Below the pieces are notes generated by a model that made no database searches, had not been told where the DNA came from, and saw only the letters and a list, made by a program, of their open reading frames with translations. The position numbers were made by a program, and so were the translations under genes. 60,368 nucleotides of DNA from Burkholderia dolosa (GTDB taxonomy: Bacteria; Pseudomonadota; Gammaproteobacteria; Burkholderiales; Burkholderiaceae). Positions 8,426 to 16,853 of the stretch are shown piece after piece (position 1 is the first letter of the stretch; the number at the start of each line of letters is the position of its first letter). The stretch lies in the NCBI RefSeq assembly GCF_902499135.1, contig NZ_CABVPR010000037.1, forward strand, positions 1 through 60,368, in the 5' to 3' direction.

Positions 8426-8472
8426 AAAAAATCGGCCGGCGCGGCGAACCGCAAGCGGCGCGACGCCGGCCG
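8426..8472 (-). terminator. Terminator-like hairpin in the leader of the DUF1345 gene
   Basis: On the minus strand CGGCCGGCG (8472-8464) pairs with CGCCGGCCG (8441-8433), enclosing a GC-rich inner hairpin, followed by A then TTTTTT (8431-8426). It lies only 22 nt upstream of the DUF1345 start codon, and no minus-strand gene lies upstream that needs terminating. It may be an attenuator of DUF1345 or a stop for antisense transcription. Confidence 0.5.
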
Positions 8473-8538
8473 GTGCTGCCCCGATTATCGCGATTCCGCG
8501 CTCACGTGGCGACGGTCGCGAGCGCCTAAGATGACAGG

Positions 8539-9270
8539 ATGACTGCCTTCGCCTCCCTCTGCCGCCATCCGGCGAACACGCTCGGCCGCGACTTCGTCGT
8601 CGGCGATCTGCACGGCTGCGTCGACGTGCTGCGCGCGCTGCTGCACGACGTCCGGTTCGACCCGGCCCGCGATCGGCTGTTCTCGGTCGGCGATCTGGTG
8701 GATCGCGGTCCGGCGTCCGAGGCTGCGCTCGAACTGCTCGACCGGCCGTGGTGCCACGTGGTGCGCGGCAATCACGAGGAAGTACTGAGCCTCGTATCTC
8801 GCGGCAAGCTGCCGGCCGACGCGTGGCGCGGGATCGGCGGCGACTGGGGCGCCGACCTGCCGCCGCAGCGGCTGCACGCGCATGCGGCGCGCGTCGACGC
8901 GCTGCCGCTCGTGCGCGTCGTCGGCGACGGCACTGAGCGCTTCAACGTGCTGCATGCGGAATTCTTCGGCTCCGATGCCGATCTCGATACGGGCAGCTAT
9001 TCGTACGACGTGCGCGAGCGGCTGATCTGGGGCCGCGATCTCGTTCAGGGGCTCGCCGATCCGGCCGTGCAGGCCGGACTGTCGCTGACCTGTACCGGCC
9101 ATACGCCGGTGCGCACGCCGCAACGCATCGGCGCGCAATGGTTCATCGACACCGGCGCGTTCGCGCCGTCCGGGCGGCTGACGCTCGCCGAGCCGCGCAC
9201 CGGCCGGACCTGGTCGATGACGCAGGCCGCCGCGCGCGAGCGCCACGCGGGCGACTTGCCGCTGCCGTGA
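8539..9270 (+). CDS. PP1-like calcineurin-type metallophosphoesterase
   Basis: A 243-residue protein phosphatase of the bacterial PrpA/PrpB or lambda type. It has the full metal-binding set: [13 protein letters not shown] (GDxHG), [10 protein letters not shown] (GDxxDRG) and [10 protein letters not shown] (GNHE) in the first 80 residues. Downstream are HAEFFG and CTGHTPV with the two metal-ligand histidines. It should remove phosphate from Ser/Thr/Tyr or His residues, or from diadenosine polyphosphates. No kinase gene is adjacent. Confidence 0.85.
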   Translation: MTAFASLCRHPANTLGRDFVVGDLHGCVDVLRALLHDVRFDPARDRLFSVGDLVDRGPASEAALELLDRPWCHVVRGNHEEVLSLVSRGKLPADAWRGIGGDWGADLPPQRLHAHAARVDALPLVRVVGDGTERFNVLHAEFFGSDADLDTGSYSYDVRERLIWGRDLVQGLADPAVQAGLSLTCTGHTPVRTPQRIGAQWFIDTGAFAPSGRLTLAEPRTGRTWSMTQAAARERHAGDLPLP

Positions 9271-9321
9271 CGCGGCCGCGTCGCGGCGTCGCAAGCCCGT
9301 GACGCGCGGCCGCGCGCCGCG

Positions 9322-10020
9322 TCAGCCGACCTGACTCAGCTCGAACACCGCATCGATCGCCGAGCCGTTCCAGTTGTACTCGAGATAAGCCGCGTGGCGG
9401 CAGTCGCGCAGCAGCGTCGTGCGAAACGCCGCGAGGCATTCGCCGCCCGGATCGCGCACCGACGGATAGACGATGCCCGCGCCGCCCGCGTTGCGCACCG
9501 CGCGGCCGAGCGCCTGCCCGGCGCTGTAGTCGAGCGGATCGAGCAGCGCCGGATCGCGTTGCCGCCACGTGCGCACGTCGGCCACGTCGCCGCCGTGCGC
9601 GAATACCGTGTAGAGCCGCATCTGCTGACGCATCGGCGGCTCCTTCGTCGCGGCGAGAAACAGCCCGCTGTGATAGCGCGTCTCGGCAATCGCGGTGTCG
9701 CGCGAGCGGGCGCAGTAGAACACACCGTACGTGCCGTCGGAAAAGCGGCTGCCCTGCGGATTCAGGTGCGTGAACGCGGCCATGATCGGCCCCCAGCCGG
9801 GCCCGTAGCGACGCTCGGCCGGCGGCACGAGATCGAGCGTGCCGATTTCGTTGCGGATGCGGTCGTTCGTCAGCGATTCGAGCGCGTACAGCGCGTCGAA
9901 ATCGTCGGCCGACGCGACGCGGTCGAACAGGTTGATCGCCGGGAAACGGGTAGGTATGACGCGATAGGCAGGCGCCCAGTCGACGGTCGTCGTCGGCCAG
10001 CGTGTCGCTTCGGTCGGCAT
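9322..10020 (-). CDS. RES-domain toxin
   Basis: A 232-residue protein with the RES domain across residues 30-220. Visible are YRVIPTRFP near the N-terminus, GTYGVFYCARSRDTAIAETRYH (conserved Arg and Glu region), and GIVYPSVRDPGGECLAAF (Ser region). RES toxins such as MbcT degrade NAD+ by phosphorolysis or hydrolysis and arrest growth. The ATG lies 2 nt after the antitoxin stop codon, consistent with translational coupling. The antitoxin-first order is normal for this family. Confidence 0.85.
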   Translation of the reverse strand: MPTEATRWPTTTVDWAPAYRVIPTRFPAINLFDRVASADDFDALYALESLTNDRIRNEIGTLDLVPPAERRYGPGWGPIMAAFTHLNPQGSRFSDGTYGVFYCARSRDTAIAETRYHSGLFLAATKEPPMRQQMRLYTVFAHGGDVADVRTWRQRDPALLDPLDYSAGQALGRAVRNAGGAGIVYPSVRDPGGECLAAFRTTLLRDCRHAAYLEYNWNGSAIDAVFELSQVG

Positions 10021-10022
10021 CG

Positions 10023-10442
10023 TCACGCCCAGCCACCTCGCATCGCGTCGAGATATTGACGGACCGCGACCAGATCGCCGACGTTGCCGGCCAGCATCCG
10101 GTCGAGCGCGCGCTTGCCGCCGAACGGCGCCGCGTCGTTGGGCCGCTTGATCCAGCCGTCGGCCGCGGCCGGCTGCGGCAGCAGGATCTGCAGCGCCTTG
10201 TAGATGCCGAGCAGCAGCGATAGCCGCTCGAGCGTGTCGCGCGGCACGCGCGCCGATTCGGGCGCCGCCTTCCATTTGAAGAACGTCGAACGGCCGGGCG
10301 AGCCGAGCAGCACGATCTGCTCGTCGACCGTCAGATCCCAGTCGCGCGCGATGTTGAAGAACGCGCGCAGGCCGGCCGCCGACATCTGCGCGACCGAGGC
10401 CTGACGCGGGGCGGGGTGCGGATGGTACGCGGGCTGTGACAT
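10023..10442 (-). CDS. MbcA/ParS/Xre-family antitoxin (DUF2384)
   Basis: A 139-residue protein. The N-terminal two thirds carry an Xre-like helix-turn-helix region (GLRAFFNIARDWDLTVDEQIVLLG, then STFFKWKA). The C-terminus carries the DUF2384 helix with RALDRMLAGNVGDLVAVRQYLDAMRGGWA; the final G-G-x-A tail occupies the toxin active site in solved RES-Xre complexes. It neutralises the RES toxin and should repress its own promoter. Inverted repeats sit 5-40 nt upstream of the start codon. Confidence 0.85.
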   Translation of the reverse strand: MSQPAYHPHPAPRQASVAQMSAAGLRAFFNIARDWDLTVDEQIVLLGSPGRSTFFKWKAAPESARVPRDTLERLSLLLGIYKALQILLPQPAAADGWIKRPNDAAPFGGKRALDRMLAGNVGDLVAVRQYLDAMRGGWA

Positions 10443-10446
10443 GATT

Positions 10447-10482
10447 GTTAGTCTCTAAACGAATTCACTAACAAGACTAGTC
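10447..10482. promoter_or_regulatory. Inverted-repeat operator of the RES-Xre operon
   Basis: In an AT-rich patch just upstream of the antitoxin start lie GTTAGT (10447-10452) / ACTAAC (10467-10472), with arms 20 bp apart centre to centre, and the perfect palindrome GACTAGTC (10475-10482). Autorepressor sites at this distance are typical for toxin-antitoxin promoters. Confidence 0.5.
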
Positions 10483-10551
10483 CATTTTCGTATTTTTGCA
10501 AGGGTCGTCACCCGTCATTTCGCGATTGGGCCCGCAGAATCGATATTTTCT

Positions 10552-10564
10552 GTCCATTATGGAC
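10552..10564. promoter_or_regulatory. Short palindrome in the RES-Xre / binding-protein intergenic region
   Basis: GTCCA-TTA-TGGAC lies in AT-rich DNA between the divergent antitoxin and amino-acid binding protein genes, about 110 nt before either start codon. It could be an operator for either side; nothing else identifies it. Confidence 0.3.
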
Positions 10565-10676
10565 TCATATTTTATTTTCTGCGTTAATGGCCGCGCGGAC
10601 CTCGCGTCGATACGCGGGTCGTCCGCTGGAACCGTGTCCCACCGAACCGGATCGACCCCGCCCAAGGAACACCACC

Positions 10677-11459
10677 ATGAAGAGACTGATTGCCGTCGTT
10701 TCGATCGCCCTGCTCGCGGTATCGGCAGGCCCCGCCATCGCGAAGGACTGGACCACGATCCGCTTCGGCACCGACGCGAGCTACGCGCCGTTCGAGTCGA
10801 AGGCGCCCGACGGCAAGCTCGTCGGCTTCGACATCGATCTCGGCAACGAGATCTGCGCGCGCCTGAAGGCGAAATGCGTGTGGCTCGAAAACGACTTCGA
10901 CGGGATGATTCCGGCGCTGAAGGCGAAGAAGTTCGACGCGGTGCTGTCGTCGATGTCGATCACGCCGCAGCGCGCGGAGCAGATCGGCTTCACGACGAAG
11001 ATCTACAACCAGCCGACGCGCCTCGTCGTGAAGAAGGGTTCGCCGCTGCTGCCGACGGCCGAGTCGCTGAAGGGCAAGTCGATCGGCGTCGAACAGGGCA
11101 CGACGCAGGAAGCGTACGCGAAGGCGTACTGGGCGAAGCAAGGCGCGAACGTCGTCGCGTACCAGAACCAGGACGGCGTGTACGCGGACCTGATCGCCGG
11201 CCGTCTCGACGCCGCGCTGCAGGACGAAGTGCAGGCCGCGATCGGCTTTCTGAAGTCGCCGCGCGGCGCCGGCTTCCAGTTCGTCGGCCCGGAACTGGTC
11301 GATGAAAAGGTGCTAGGCGTCGGCGCGGGCATCGGGCTGCGCAAGGAAGACACCGACCTGAAGGCGAAAATCGACCGCGCGATCCTCGACATGGTCAAGG
11401 ACGGCACATACAAGCGGCTCGCGTCGAAGTACTTCGACTTCGACATCTACGGCGGCTGA
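10677..11459 (+). CDS. Lysine/arginine/ornithine-type periplasmic binding protein
   Basis: A 260-residue secreted protein. Residues 1-22 (MKRLIAVVSIALLAVSAGPAIA) form a Sec signal peptide with an AIA cleavage site. The mature part begins TIRFGTDASYAPFES and contains GFDIDLGNEICARL, the signature of ABC-type polar amino-acid binding proteins, then DAVLSSMSITPQR and GVEQGTTQEAY. It resembles ArgT/HisJ. No permease or ATPase gene is adjacent, so it must share a transporter encoded elsewhere. The start is set by AAGGA in CCCAAGGAACACCACC. Confidence 0.85.
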   Translation: MKRLIAVVSIALLAVSAGPAIAKDWTTIRFGTDASYAPFESKAPDGKLVGFDIDLGNEICARLKAKCVWLENDFDGMIPALKAKKFDAVLSSMSITPQRAEQIGFTTKIYNQPTRLVVKKGSPLLPTAESLKGKSIGVEQGTTQEAYAKAYWAKQGANVVAYQNQDGVYADLIAGRLDAALQDEVQAAIGFLKSPRGAGFQFVGPELVDEKVLGVGAGIGLRKEDTDLKAKIDRAILDMVKDGTYKRLASKYFDFDIYGG

Positions 11460-12270
11460 AGCGGCCGCGCATGCAGGCCGGCGTGATGCCGGCCGCACGC
11501 GAACGCCGCGCAGCGTCAGTACGTGAAGATCGGGCGCCGGGGAACCGGCGCCCGTGCGCACATGCCCTTGCGGATCGGGCCGGCGAGCGAGAACGCAGCG
11601 ACCCGGCGCGGATGACCGGCGATGAGCCGGATCCGCCTCGCGCCGGGCGTGCACAGATGGCCTGTCGAGGCATGCCGGCCGGCGGCCACGTGCACGGCCG
11701 GCCGCCGGTGCGCCGAATCGCTGCGATCGCGGCTGGCCGGCCGCGGCGTGTGACGATCGATCATTTTTCTACCCCGTTTTCGGTCTGTCGATTGTTCCGG
11801 CCGCCGGACGATGCCGGTGCCCCGACGATTCGACGACGCCGGCCCGTGCCGGCCGGAACATGACCGTGTCGGCCCGTCCGTCCGGTGCATCCCCGCGGGC
11901 CGTCCTTGCCGGATCCGACGTCGTCTAGTTTCGTATGTCCATCGTCGCAAGGAGCGGGCCAGCGGCGTGCGCGCCCGGCCGCGCAACGGTTCGGTCCGAC
12001 GAACCCGCGGCGGGCACCGCGCGACCGTGCCGGAAGTTTCGAAACTGATACATGCGCCGCGCGGCCCGGCTTCGGCCGCGCGGCGGCGAAGTCTCGCCGC
12101 GCAAGCCCGCCGGACGGTGCGGGAAATCTTGCCGGCCGACGCGGCACGCAGCCGCGCGCGCCGGCAGCGCGATTTCGCGACGCCGTCGGCCGGAAATGTT
12201 TCAGGTGCTTTACATGCGGAATGCGGACGTCCGCGCGGGCCCGCATCGGCCCGCCGCGCGCAGCCGGCGC
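11460..12270. other. 811-nt intergenic region between convergent genes
   Basis: No convincing gene. The left part holds two hairpins after the binding-protein gene. A short AT-richer stretch (11755-11795) contains CATTTTTCTACCCCGTTTTCGG. The remainder is GC-rich with no codon bias in any frame that I can see. Confidence 0.5.
11476..11553 (+). terminator. Two consecutive hairpins after the amino-acid binding protein gene
   Basis: Hairpin 1 is GGCCGGC-GTGAT-GCCGGCC (11476-11494). Hairpin 2 is a 9-bp stem, GGGCGCCGG / CCGGCGCCC (11532-11553), closed by GGAA, a GNRA-type tetraloop. Neither is followed by a T-run, so they may stabilise the 3' end rather than act as classical terminators. Confidence 0.45.
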
Positions 12271-13743
12271 TCAGCCGACCCGCTGATGATCGGCGTCGTC
12301 GGACGGCGAGCCGTCCTTGCCGCCGTTGCCGTCGTGGCTGTCGTGATCGTTCAGCCCGTGCTCGATCATCATCCGATAGAGCGTCACGCGCGAGATGCCG
12401 AGTTCCGCGGCCGCCTTGTTGATCCGGTGATCGTTGCGCAGCAGCGCGTTCTCGATCGCGGTGCGCTCGGCCAGCGAGCGCGCCTGTTCGAGCGTCACGG
12501 GTTCGGTTTCGCCCGGCGTGTCGAGTCCGAGATCGTGCGGCGTCAGCAGCCGGCTCTCGGCCATCACGATCGCGCGCCGCACGCGGTTGATCAGTTCGCG
12601 CACGTTGCCCGGCCATTCGTAGCGGCGCATCGCGTCGAGCGCGGCCGACGTGAAGCCGCTGATCTTGCGGCCGCTGTCGGCCTTGTATTTCTGCAGCACG
12701 TAGTGCGCGAGGATTTCGATGTCCTTGCCGCGCGCGCGCAGCGGCGGCTCGTGAATGCGCAGCACGCACAGTCGATGATAGAGGTCCGCGCGAAAGCGCC
12801 CGGCCTCGACCGCACCGTCGAGATCGACGTGCGTCGCCGAGATGATCCGCACGTCGACCGCGATCGACTCGTGACCGCCGAGCCGCTCGATCTTCCCTTC
12901 CTGCAGAAAGCGCAGCAGGCTCGCCTGGCTCTCGACCGGCATGTCGCCGATTTCGTCGAGAAACAGCGTGCCGCCGTTGGCCGACTCGATCCGGCCCGCG
13001 CGCCGCTGGTTCGCGCCGGTAAACGCGCCGCGCTCGTAGCCGAACAGCTCGGACTGCAGCAGATGATGCGGAATCGCGCCGCAGTTGATCGCGACGAACG
13101 GCCCCTTGCCGCGCGCGGAACGCTCGTGGATCGCGAGCGCGGTCAGCTCCTTGCCGGTGCCCGATTCGCCGGAGATGAACACGCTCGCATCGGTCTTCGC
13201 GACCTTGCGGATCGTGCTGAACAGCTGCTGCATCGCTTCGCAGCTGCCGATCATCCCGTACTCGCCGATCGATGCCGCATACGCGGCGCCGTCGACGCGA
13301 TCGAGCGCGGCCATTCCGCGCGCATGGCCGAGCACGTGCGAGATCCACTCGTACGGCAGCGGCAGCGTCACGTAGTCGAAACAGTAGCTGCGGATCAGCT
13401 CGCGCACCGCAGGGCCGATCGTGACGCCGGCCTGCGCGATCGAAATCCAGCCGATCGCCGGCTGGCTCAGGCAGGCCTTCAATGCCGGGTAATCGCGCGA
13501 CGTGAATCCGGTGAAATCGATGAGCCCGGCGGCAAGCCGCACGCCGGACGTCATGTTCTGCGCGGCGCCGGCCGTCTTCGCGACGGTCACCTCCCAGCCG
13601 AGCCCGCGCAATTGTGCAAGAAGCGACTCGTCGGGCGAACGCATGATCACGAACAGCTTGCGTCCGGCCTCGGGAGCGGTGACGGATACGGACGGCTTCT
13701 CGGGCGCCGCTCCCCCGTTTGCGTCGGGTGACCTTGCAACCAT
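12271..13743 (-). CDS. VpsR-like sigma-54-dependent transcriptional activator
   Basis: A 490-residue enhancer-binding protein. Residues about 30-150 form a receiver-like domain without an obvious phosphoacceptor aspartate pocket, as in VpsR-type regulators. The AAA+ domain follows (about 165-395), with Walker A GESGTGKE, the sigma-54 contact loop GAFTGA intact, Walker [13 protein letters not shown], and the sensor-2 region [15 protein letters not shown] Fis-type helix-turn-helix ([18 protein letters not shown]) ends the protein. VpsR-like proteins bind c-di-GMP and control exopolysaccharide genes; BerB is a Burkholderia example. The bce cluster lies 3 kb away with a sigma-54 promoter candidate. 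ATG 13743 has GGGGA upstream. Confidence 0.85.
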   Translation of the reverse strand: MVARSPDANGGAAPEKPSVSVTAPEAGRKLFVIMRSPDESLLAQLRGLGWEVTVAKTAGAAQNMTSGVRLAAGLIDFTGFTSRDYPALKACLSQPAIGWISIAQAGVTIGPAVRELIRSYCFDYVTLPLPYEWISHVLGHARGMAALDRVDGAAYAASIGEYGMIGSCEAMQQLFSTIRKVAKTDASVFISGESGTGKELTALAIHERSARGKGPFVAINCGAIPHHLLQSELFGYERGAFTGANQRRAGRIESANGGTLFLDEIGDMPVESQASLLRFLQEGKIERLGGHESIAVDVRIISATHVDLDGAVEAGRFRADLYHRLCVLRIHEPPLRARGKDIEILAHYVLQKYKADSGRKISGFTSAALDAMRRYEWPGNVRELINRVRRAIVMAESRLLTPHDLGLDTPGETEPVTLEQARSLAERTAIENALLRNDHRINKAAAELGISRVTLYRMMIEHGLNDHDSHDGNGGKDGSPSDDADHQRVG

Positions 13744-14012
13744 CGTTATTCCCCGCTTGGCGTTGGTATCGCGCGCCGGCTCGCGGCCGCGTACGACGGA
13801 CCTCGATCGAACCGACATATTGGCCGCATTTCCGTCCGAATAAAATCCCCCGGCGCAATAAACTCGATCCGCGCGCCGCGGCAGCCCCTTTCCTGAACGG
13901 TATATCGATGCGGCCGCCGCGCGGCTAGATGGGTGTTATCCCGGTAGCACGGGATGCGGAAGGCGGGCGGGAAGCGCGCGAGCGGCGGATTCGGGGGATG
14001 AGGCGGTAGACG

Positions 14013-14930
14013 TCAGCGCGCGGACGACAGCGGCGCCGGCACGTTCGCGCGACCGCGGCCGGCCGGCGTGCCGCCGCGTTCGCCGTACGCGGCAACGAGC
14101 GCGTCGACGCGCGCGAGATGATGGCGGTTGTCGTGATCCCACGGATGGAAGCCGGGCCGGAAAAAGCTCAGCCATTCGCGCGCGATGCACGGGAACAGTC
14201 CGCGACGCGGCCCGTACAGGTACGCGATCATCCGCAACATCCCGCGCACGCGGCGCGTGACGTCGCGATCGCGCGACAGCAGCGTCGTGTGGATCAGGAA
14301 CACGGTCGGCCAGAACGTCAGCGTCGTGATCAGATACACGCCGATCCGGATCAGATAGCGGCGCAGGCCGGGTTTCGTCACGGCGTTCCACACGTCGAAC
14401 GACACGGCCTTGTGCTCGGTTTCCTCGAGCGCGTGCCACAGCCACATCTGCCGATAGCCGTCGACCGACCCTTCGAAGCGTGTCGGATCGCGCAGCACCC
14501 AGTCCGCGAGCATCGCGGTGTAATGTTCGGCCGCGACCGTATGCGCGAGCTGCATCGAATGCGGCAGCTTGCGCTTCAGGTAGCCGAGCACCGCCCACAC
14601 ACGCCGGTCGAGCTTGCGCGCGGGCAGCCGGCGCGCCTGCATCAGTTCGTTGTATTCGACGTGTTCGCGCGTATGCATCGCTTCCTGGCCGATGAAGCCG
14701 AGCACCTGCCGCTTCAGCACCGGATCGTCGATCCGGTCGCGATAGTTGCGCACCGAATCCATGAAGAAACGCTCGCCGGCCGGAAACAGCAGCGACAGCG
14801 CGTTGAAGAAATGCGTGACGTGCGGCCCGTGGCCGTGCCAGTCCTTCACGCGTTCGACCGGCAGCTCGAAGCGCAGGTCGCGGCGCACCGGCATCGGTTC
14901 GGCAGCGGTCGCGCAAGCGGCTGACTTCAT
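14013..14930 (-). CDS. Metal-dependent hydrolase (PF10118 family)
   Basis: A 305-residue protein rich in His and Glu. It shows GQEAMHTREHVEYN, HTVAAEHYTAMLADW and LWHALEETEHKAVSFDVW, a ferritin-like arrangement of E/H ligands, plus hydrophobic segments around LIRIGVYLITTLTFWPTVFLIHTTLL. This matches the 'predicted metal-dependent hydrolase' family, whose reaction is unknown. GAGGAGAA lies upstream of ATG 14930. The gene stands alone, with the FKBP gene divergent from it. Confidence 0.75.
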   Translation of the reverse strand: MKSAACATAAEPMPVRRDLRFELPVERVKDWHGHGPHVTHFFNALSLLFPAGERFFMDSVRNYRDRIDDPVLKRQVLGFIGQEAMHTREHVEYNELMQARRLPARKLDRRVWAVLGYLKRKLPHSMQLAHTVAAEHYTAMLADWVLRDPTRFEGSVDGYRQMWLWHALEETEHKAVSFDVWNAVTKPGLRRYLIRIGVYLITTLTFWPTVFLIHTTLLSRDRDVTRRVRGMLRMIAYLYGPRRGLFPCIAREWLSFFRPGFHPWDHDNRHHLARVDALVAAYGERGGTPAGRGRANVPAPLSSAR

Positions 14931-15495
14931 GTTCGTCGTTCTCCTCGTTGCTGGGCGGCCCGGCGCGCTCGTGGCGGCCTGCCGCATGCTGTCGGCGCGT
15001 TGCAGCGCGCCGGAATCCTGACATCGACAGCTGTAAAGATAGGCTGCGGCCGTCTGCGCGTGCAAGCCGCGCGGTAGATGCGCGCTTCCAAACGGCGCAC
15101 GGTCGAAAACGCGGAGAAAAATACGCGTCGACGGCGTGTGCCGACGTGCCGATTCGAACGCGCACGGCCGATCGTGCGCGCGTCCGCAGGTGCGGGCCGC
15201 GGCGATCGCGATCGCCGCCGCCGCCCCGCGCGACGGGCGTGTTGCGGCATCCGGCAGCAGCGGCGCCGCGCGCCGTCGATCGCCGTGAGCGCCGCGCTTC
15301 GCACGCGCGGCGCACCCGAATCGAGCGACTGCTTCCGCATCGCTCGCGACAGATTCAAACGCGCGTTCCATCGCCGTCTCCGGCGCTACGCGGCCGCGGT
15401 CGCGACGCGGACGCGCGGCGCGCCGGCCGCGCGCCACGACCGTCAGCCCGCTCGCCTACAATAGCGGCTTTACCGAACCCTTTTCAGGAGAAGTC
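14931..15495. other. Divergent intergenic region (hydrolase / FKBP)
   Basis: 565 nt, mostly GC-rich with no supported gene. It should carry both promoters. TACAAT at 15457-15462 is a good -10 for the FKBP gene, 33 nt before its start codon. The hydrolase ribosome site is at the left edge. Confidence 0.45.
15457..15462 (+). promoter_or_regulatory. TACAAT -10 element of the FKBP gene
   Basis: TACAAT in CGCCTACAATAGCGGC, followed by a short leader and the AGGAGAAGTC ribosome site. No clear -35 hexamer is visible. Confidence 0.5.
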
Positions 15496-15837
15496 ATGTC
15501 TGCCACCACGACCGCATCGGGCCTCAAAATCGAAGACCTGACCGAAGGCACCGGCGCGGAAGCGCAAGCGGGCCAGACGGTCAGCGTTCACTACACGGGC
15601 TGGCTGACCGACGGCCAGAAGTTCGATTCGAGCAAGGACCGCAACGACCCGTTCGCGTTCGTGCTCGGCGGCGGCATGGTCATCAAGGGCTGGGACGAAG
15701 GCGTGCAGGGCATGAAGGTCGGCGGCGTGCGGCGCCTGACGATTCCGCCGCAACTCGGCTACGGCGTGCGCGGCGCGGGCGGCGTGATTCCGCCGAATGC
15801 GACGCTCGTGTTCGAAGTCGAACTGCTCGCCGTCTGA
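15496..15837 (+). CDS. FKBP-type peptidyl-prolyl cis-trans isomerase
   Basis: A 113-residue single-domain FKBP. It has [56 protein letters not shown] and [14 protein letters not shown], covering the active-site Tyr, Phe, Trp and Ile positions of the family. No signal peptide is visible, so it should be cytosolic and assist prolyl isomerisation in protein folding. A strong AGGAG site precedes ATG 15496. The AraC regulator starts 26 nt downstream and may share its transcript. Confidence 0.92.
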   Translation: MSATTTASGLKIEDLTEGTGAEAQAGQTVSVHYTGWLTDGQKFDSSKDRNDPFAFVLGGGMVIKGWDEGVQGMKVGGVRRLTIPPQLGYGVRGAGGVIPPNATLVFEVELLAV

Positions 15838-15863
15838 CGCCGCACCCGGCCGACGCGCCGTCG

Positions 15864-16631
15864 ATGGCACGCATCCCGTCCCCCGCGATCGCGCTGCGCC
15901 GCTACGATGCGCGCGAAGCGTCCGACGTGCACGACTTCCATCAGGTCGTGCTCGGCGTCGACGGCGCGATGGTGATGGCCGTCGACGGCGTCGGCCAGCG
16001 CATCGACCGGCACGCGGCGTGGCTGATTCCGGCCGGCGCGCGGCACGACTACGCGGGCCTCGGCGACAATCGCCAGCTCGTGATCGATCTGCCGGCCGCG
16101 TCGCTCGCAGTGCCGCAGCGGCTGTTCGACCGCGCGCGCGCCGTCGCGATCGATCCGTCGCTGACCGCGCTCGTCGCGCAGATCGCCGCCGCCGTGCGGC
16201 TCGACGACGAGCACGCCGGCGACGCGCAGCACCCGCGTCGCTTTCAGTGGCAGGCGGCCGCGCGGCTGTGCGACGCGCTGCTCGACGATGCCGGCGTCGC
16301 CGCGCCCGCATCGGGCCTCGACTTCGCGCGCATCGACCGCTGGCTGCGCGCGCGTCTCGCGGAGCCGCTGCGCATCGCCGATCTCGCCGCGCATTGCGGC
16401 TACGGGATGCGCCGGTTTCATCAACTGTTCGTCGACGCATTCGGCGAAACGCCGCATCGCTACCTGCAGCGGCTGCGGCTCGATACCGCGGTCGTGCTGC
16501 TCGCGGACGGCCGCCATTCGCTCGTCGATATCGCCGGCCTCGTCGGCTTCGCGGATCAAAGCACGTTCACGCACGCGTTCACGAAACGCTTCGGCGTCGC
16601 GCCAGGCCGTTGGCGCGGTGAGCGGCACTGA
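15864..16631 (+). CDS. AraC-family transcriptional regulator
   Basis: A 255-residue regulator. Residues 20-100 form a cupin-like ligand-binding domain (HDFHQVVLGVDGAMVM, WLIPAGARHDYAG). Residues 155-250 carry the double helix-turn-helix: RIADLAAHCGYGMRRFHQLFVDAFGETPHRYLQ and SLVDIAGLVGFADQSTFTHAFTKRFGVAPGRWR. The effector is unknown. It lies just downstream of the FKBP gene on the same strand and converges with bceK. Confidence 0.85.
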   Translation: MARIPSPAIALRRYDAREASDVHDFHQVVLGVDGAMVMAVDGVGQRIDRHAAWLIPAGARHDYAGLGDNRQLVIDLPAASLAVPQRLFDRARAVAIDPSLTALVAQIAAAVRLDDEHAGDAQHPRRFQWQAAARLCDALLDDAGVAAPASGLDFARIDRWLRARLAEPLRIADLAAHCGYGMRRFHQLFVDAFGETPHRYLQRLRLDTAVVLLADGRHSLVDIAGLVGFADQSTFTHAFTKRFGVAPGRWRGERH

Positions 16632-16667
16632 TGCGCTGACGCATTGACGGGCTGACGCATCGACCGC
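16628..16667. repeat. 8-nt tandem array at the AraC/bceK convergent junction
   Basis: Five units of 8 nt (CTGATGCG, CTGACGCA, TTGACGGG, CTGACGCA, TCGACCGC) begin inside the AraC stop codon. This resembles the arrays at other junctions in the window. Confidence 0.6.
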
Positions 16668-16722
16668 GCGGCCAGTTCGTCGCGATCGCGATGCAGCGCC
16701 CACGCCGCGCCGCCGGACGACG

Positions 16723-16758
16723 AAAAAAAGCCGGCTCGCCCGGATCGGGCGGCCGGCT
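16723..16758 (-). terminator. Rho-independent terminator of the bceB-K operon
   Basis: Reading on the minus strand, a 13-bp GC-rich stem with one bulge (AGCCGGC...GCCGGCT outer arms, inner CGCCCG/CGGGCG, 3-nt loop) runs straight into TTTTTTT. It lies about 95 nt past the bceK stop codon and is the clearest terminator on that strand. Confidence 0.85.
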
Positions 16759-16853
16759 CGCGAACCGGCCGCGCCACGCCCGCCGGTTCGCGCTTCGCAT
16801 CGGCGCACACGCGGGCGCCGACGCAACACGCAACATCGAACACGCCGCGACGC

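Noticed and set aside
12052-13731. Plus-strand open frame of 559 codons opposite the sigma-54 activator
   Set aside because: Low-complexity His/Arg/Val protein with no domain pattern; antisense shadow of strong codon bias.
11516-13858. Open frame of 780 codons overlapping the sigma-54 activator on the same strand
   Set aside because: Arg/Ala-rich composition typical of an out-of-frame reading in GC-rich DNA; the activator frame carries all AAA+ motifs.
16142-16720. tRNA or rRNA genes anywhere in the window
   Set aside because: No cloverleaf-compatible stretch with TTCGANNC and CCA-proximal stem was recognised by eye in this or other intergenic regions.
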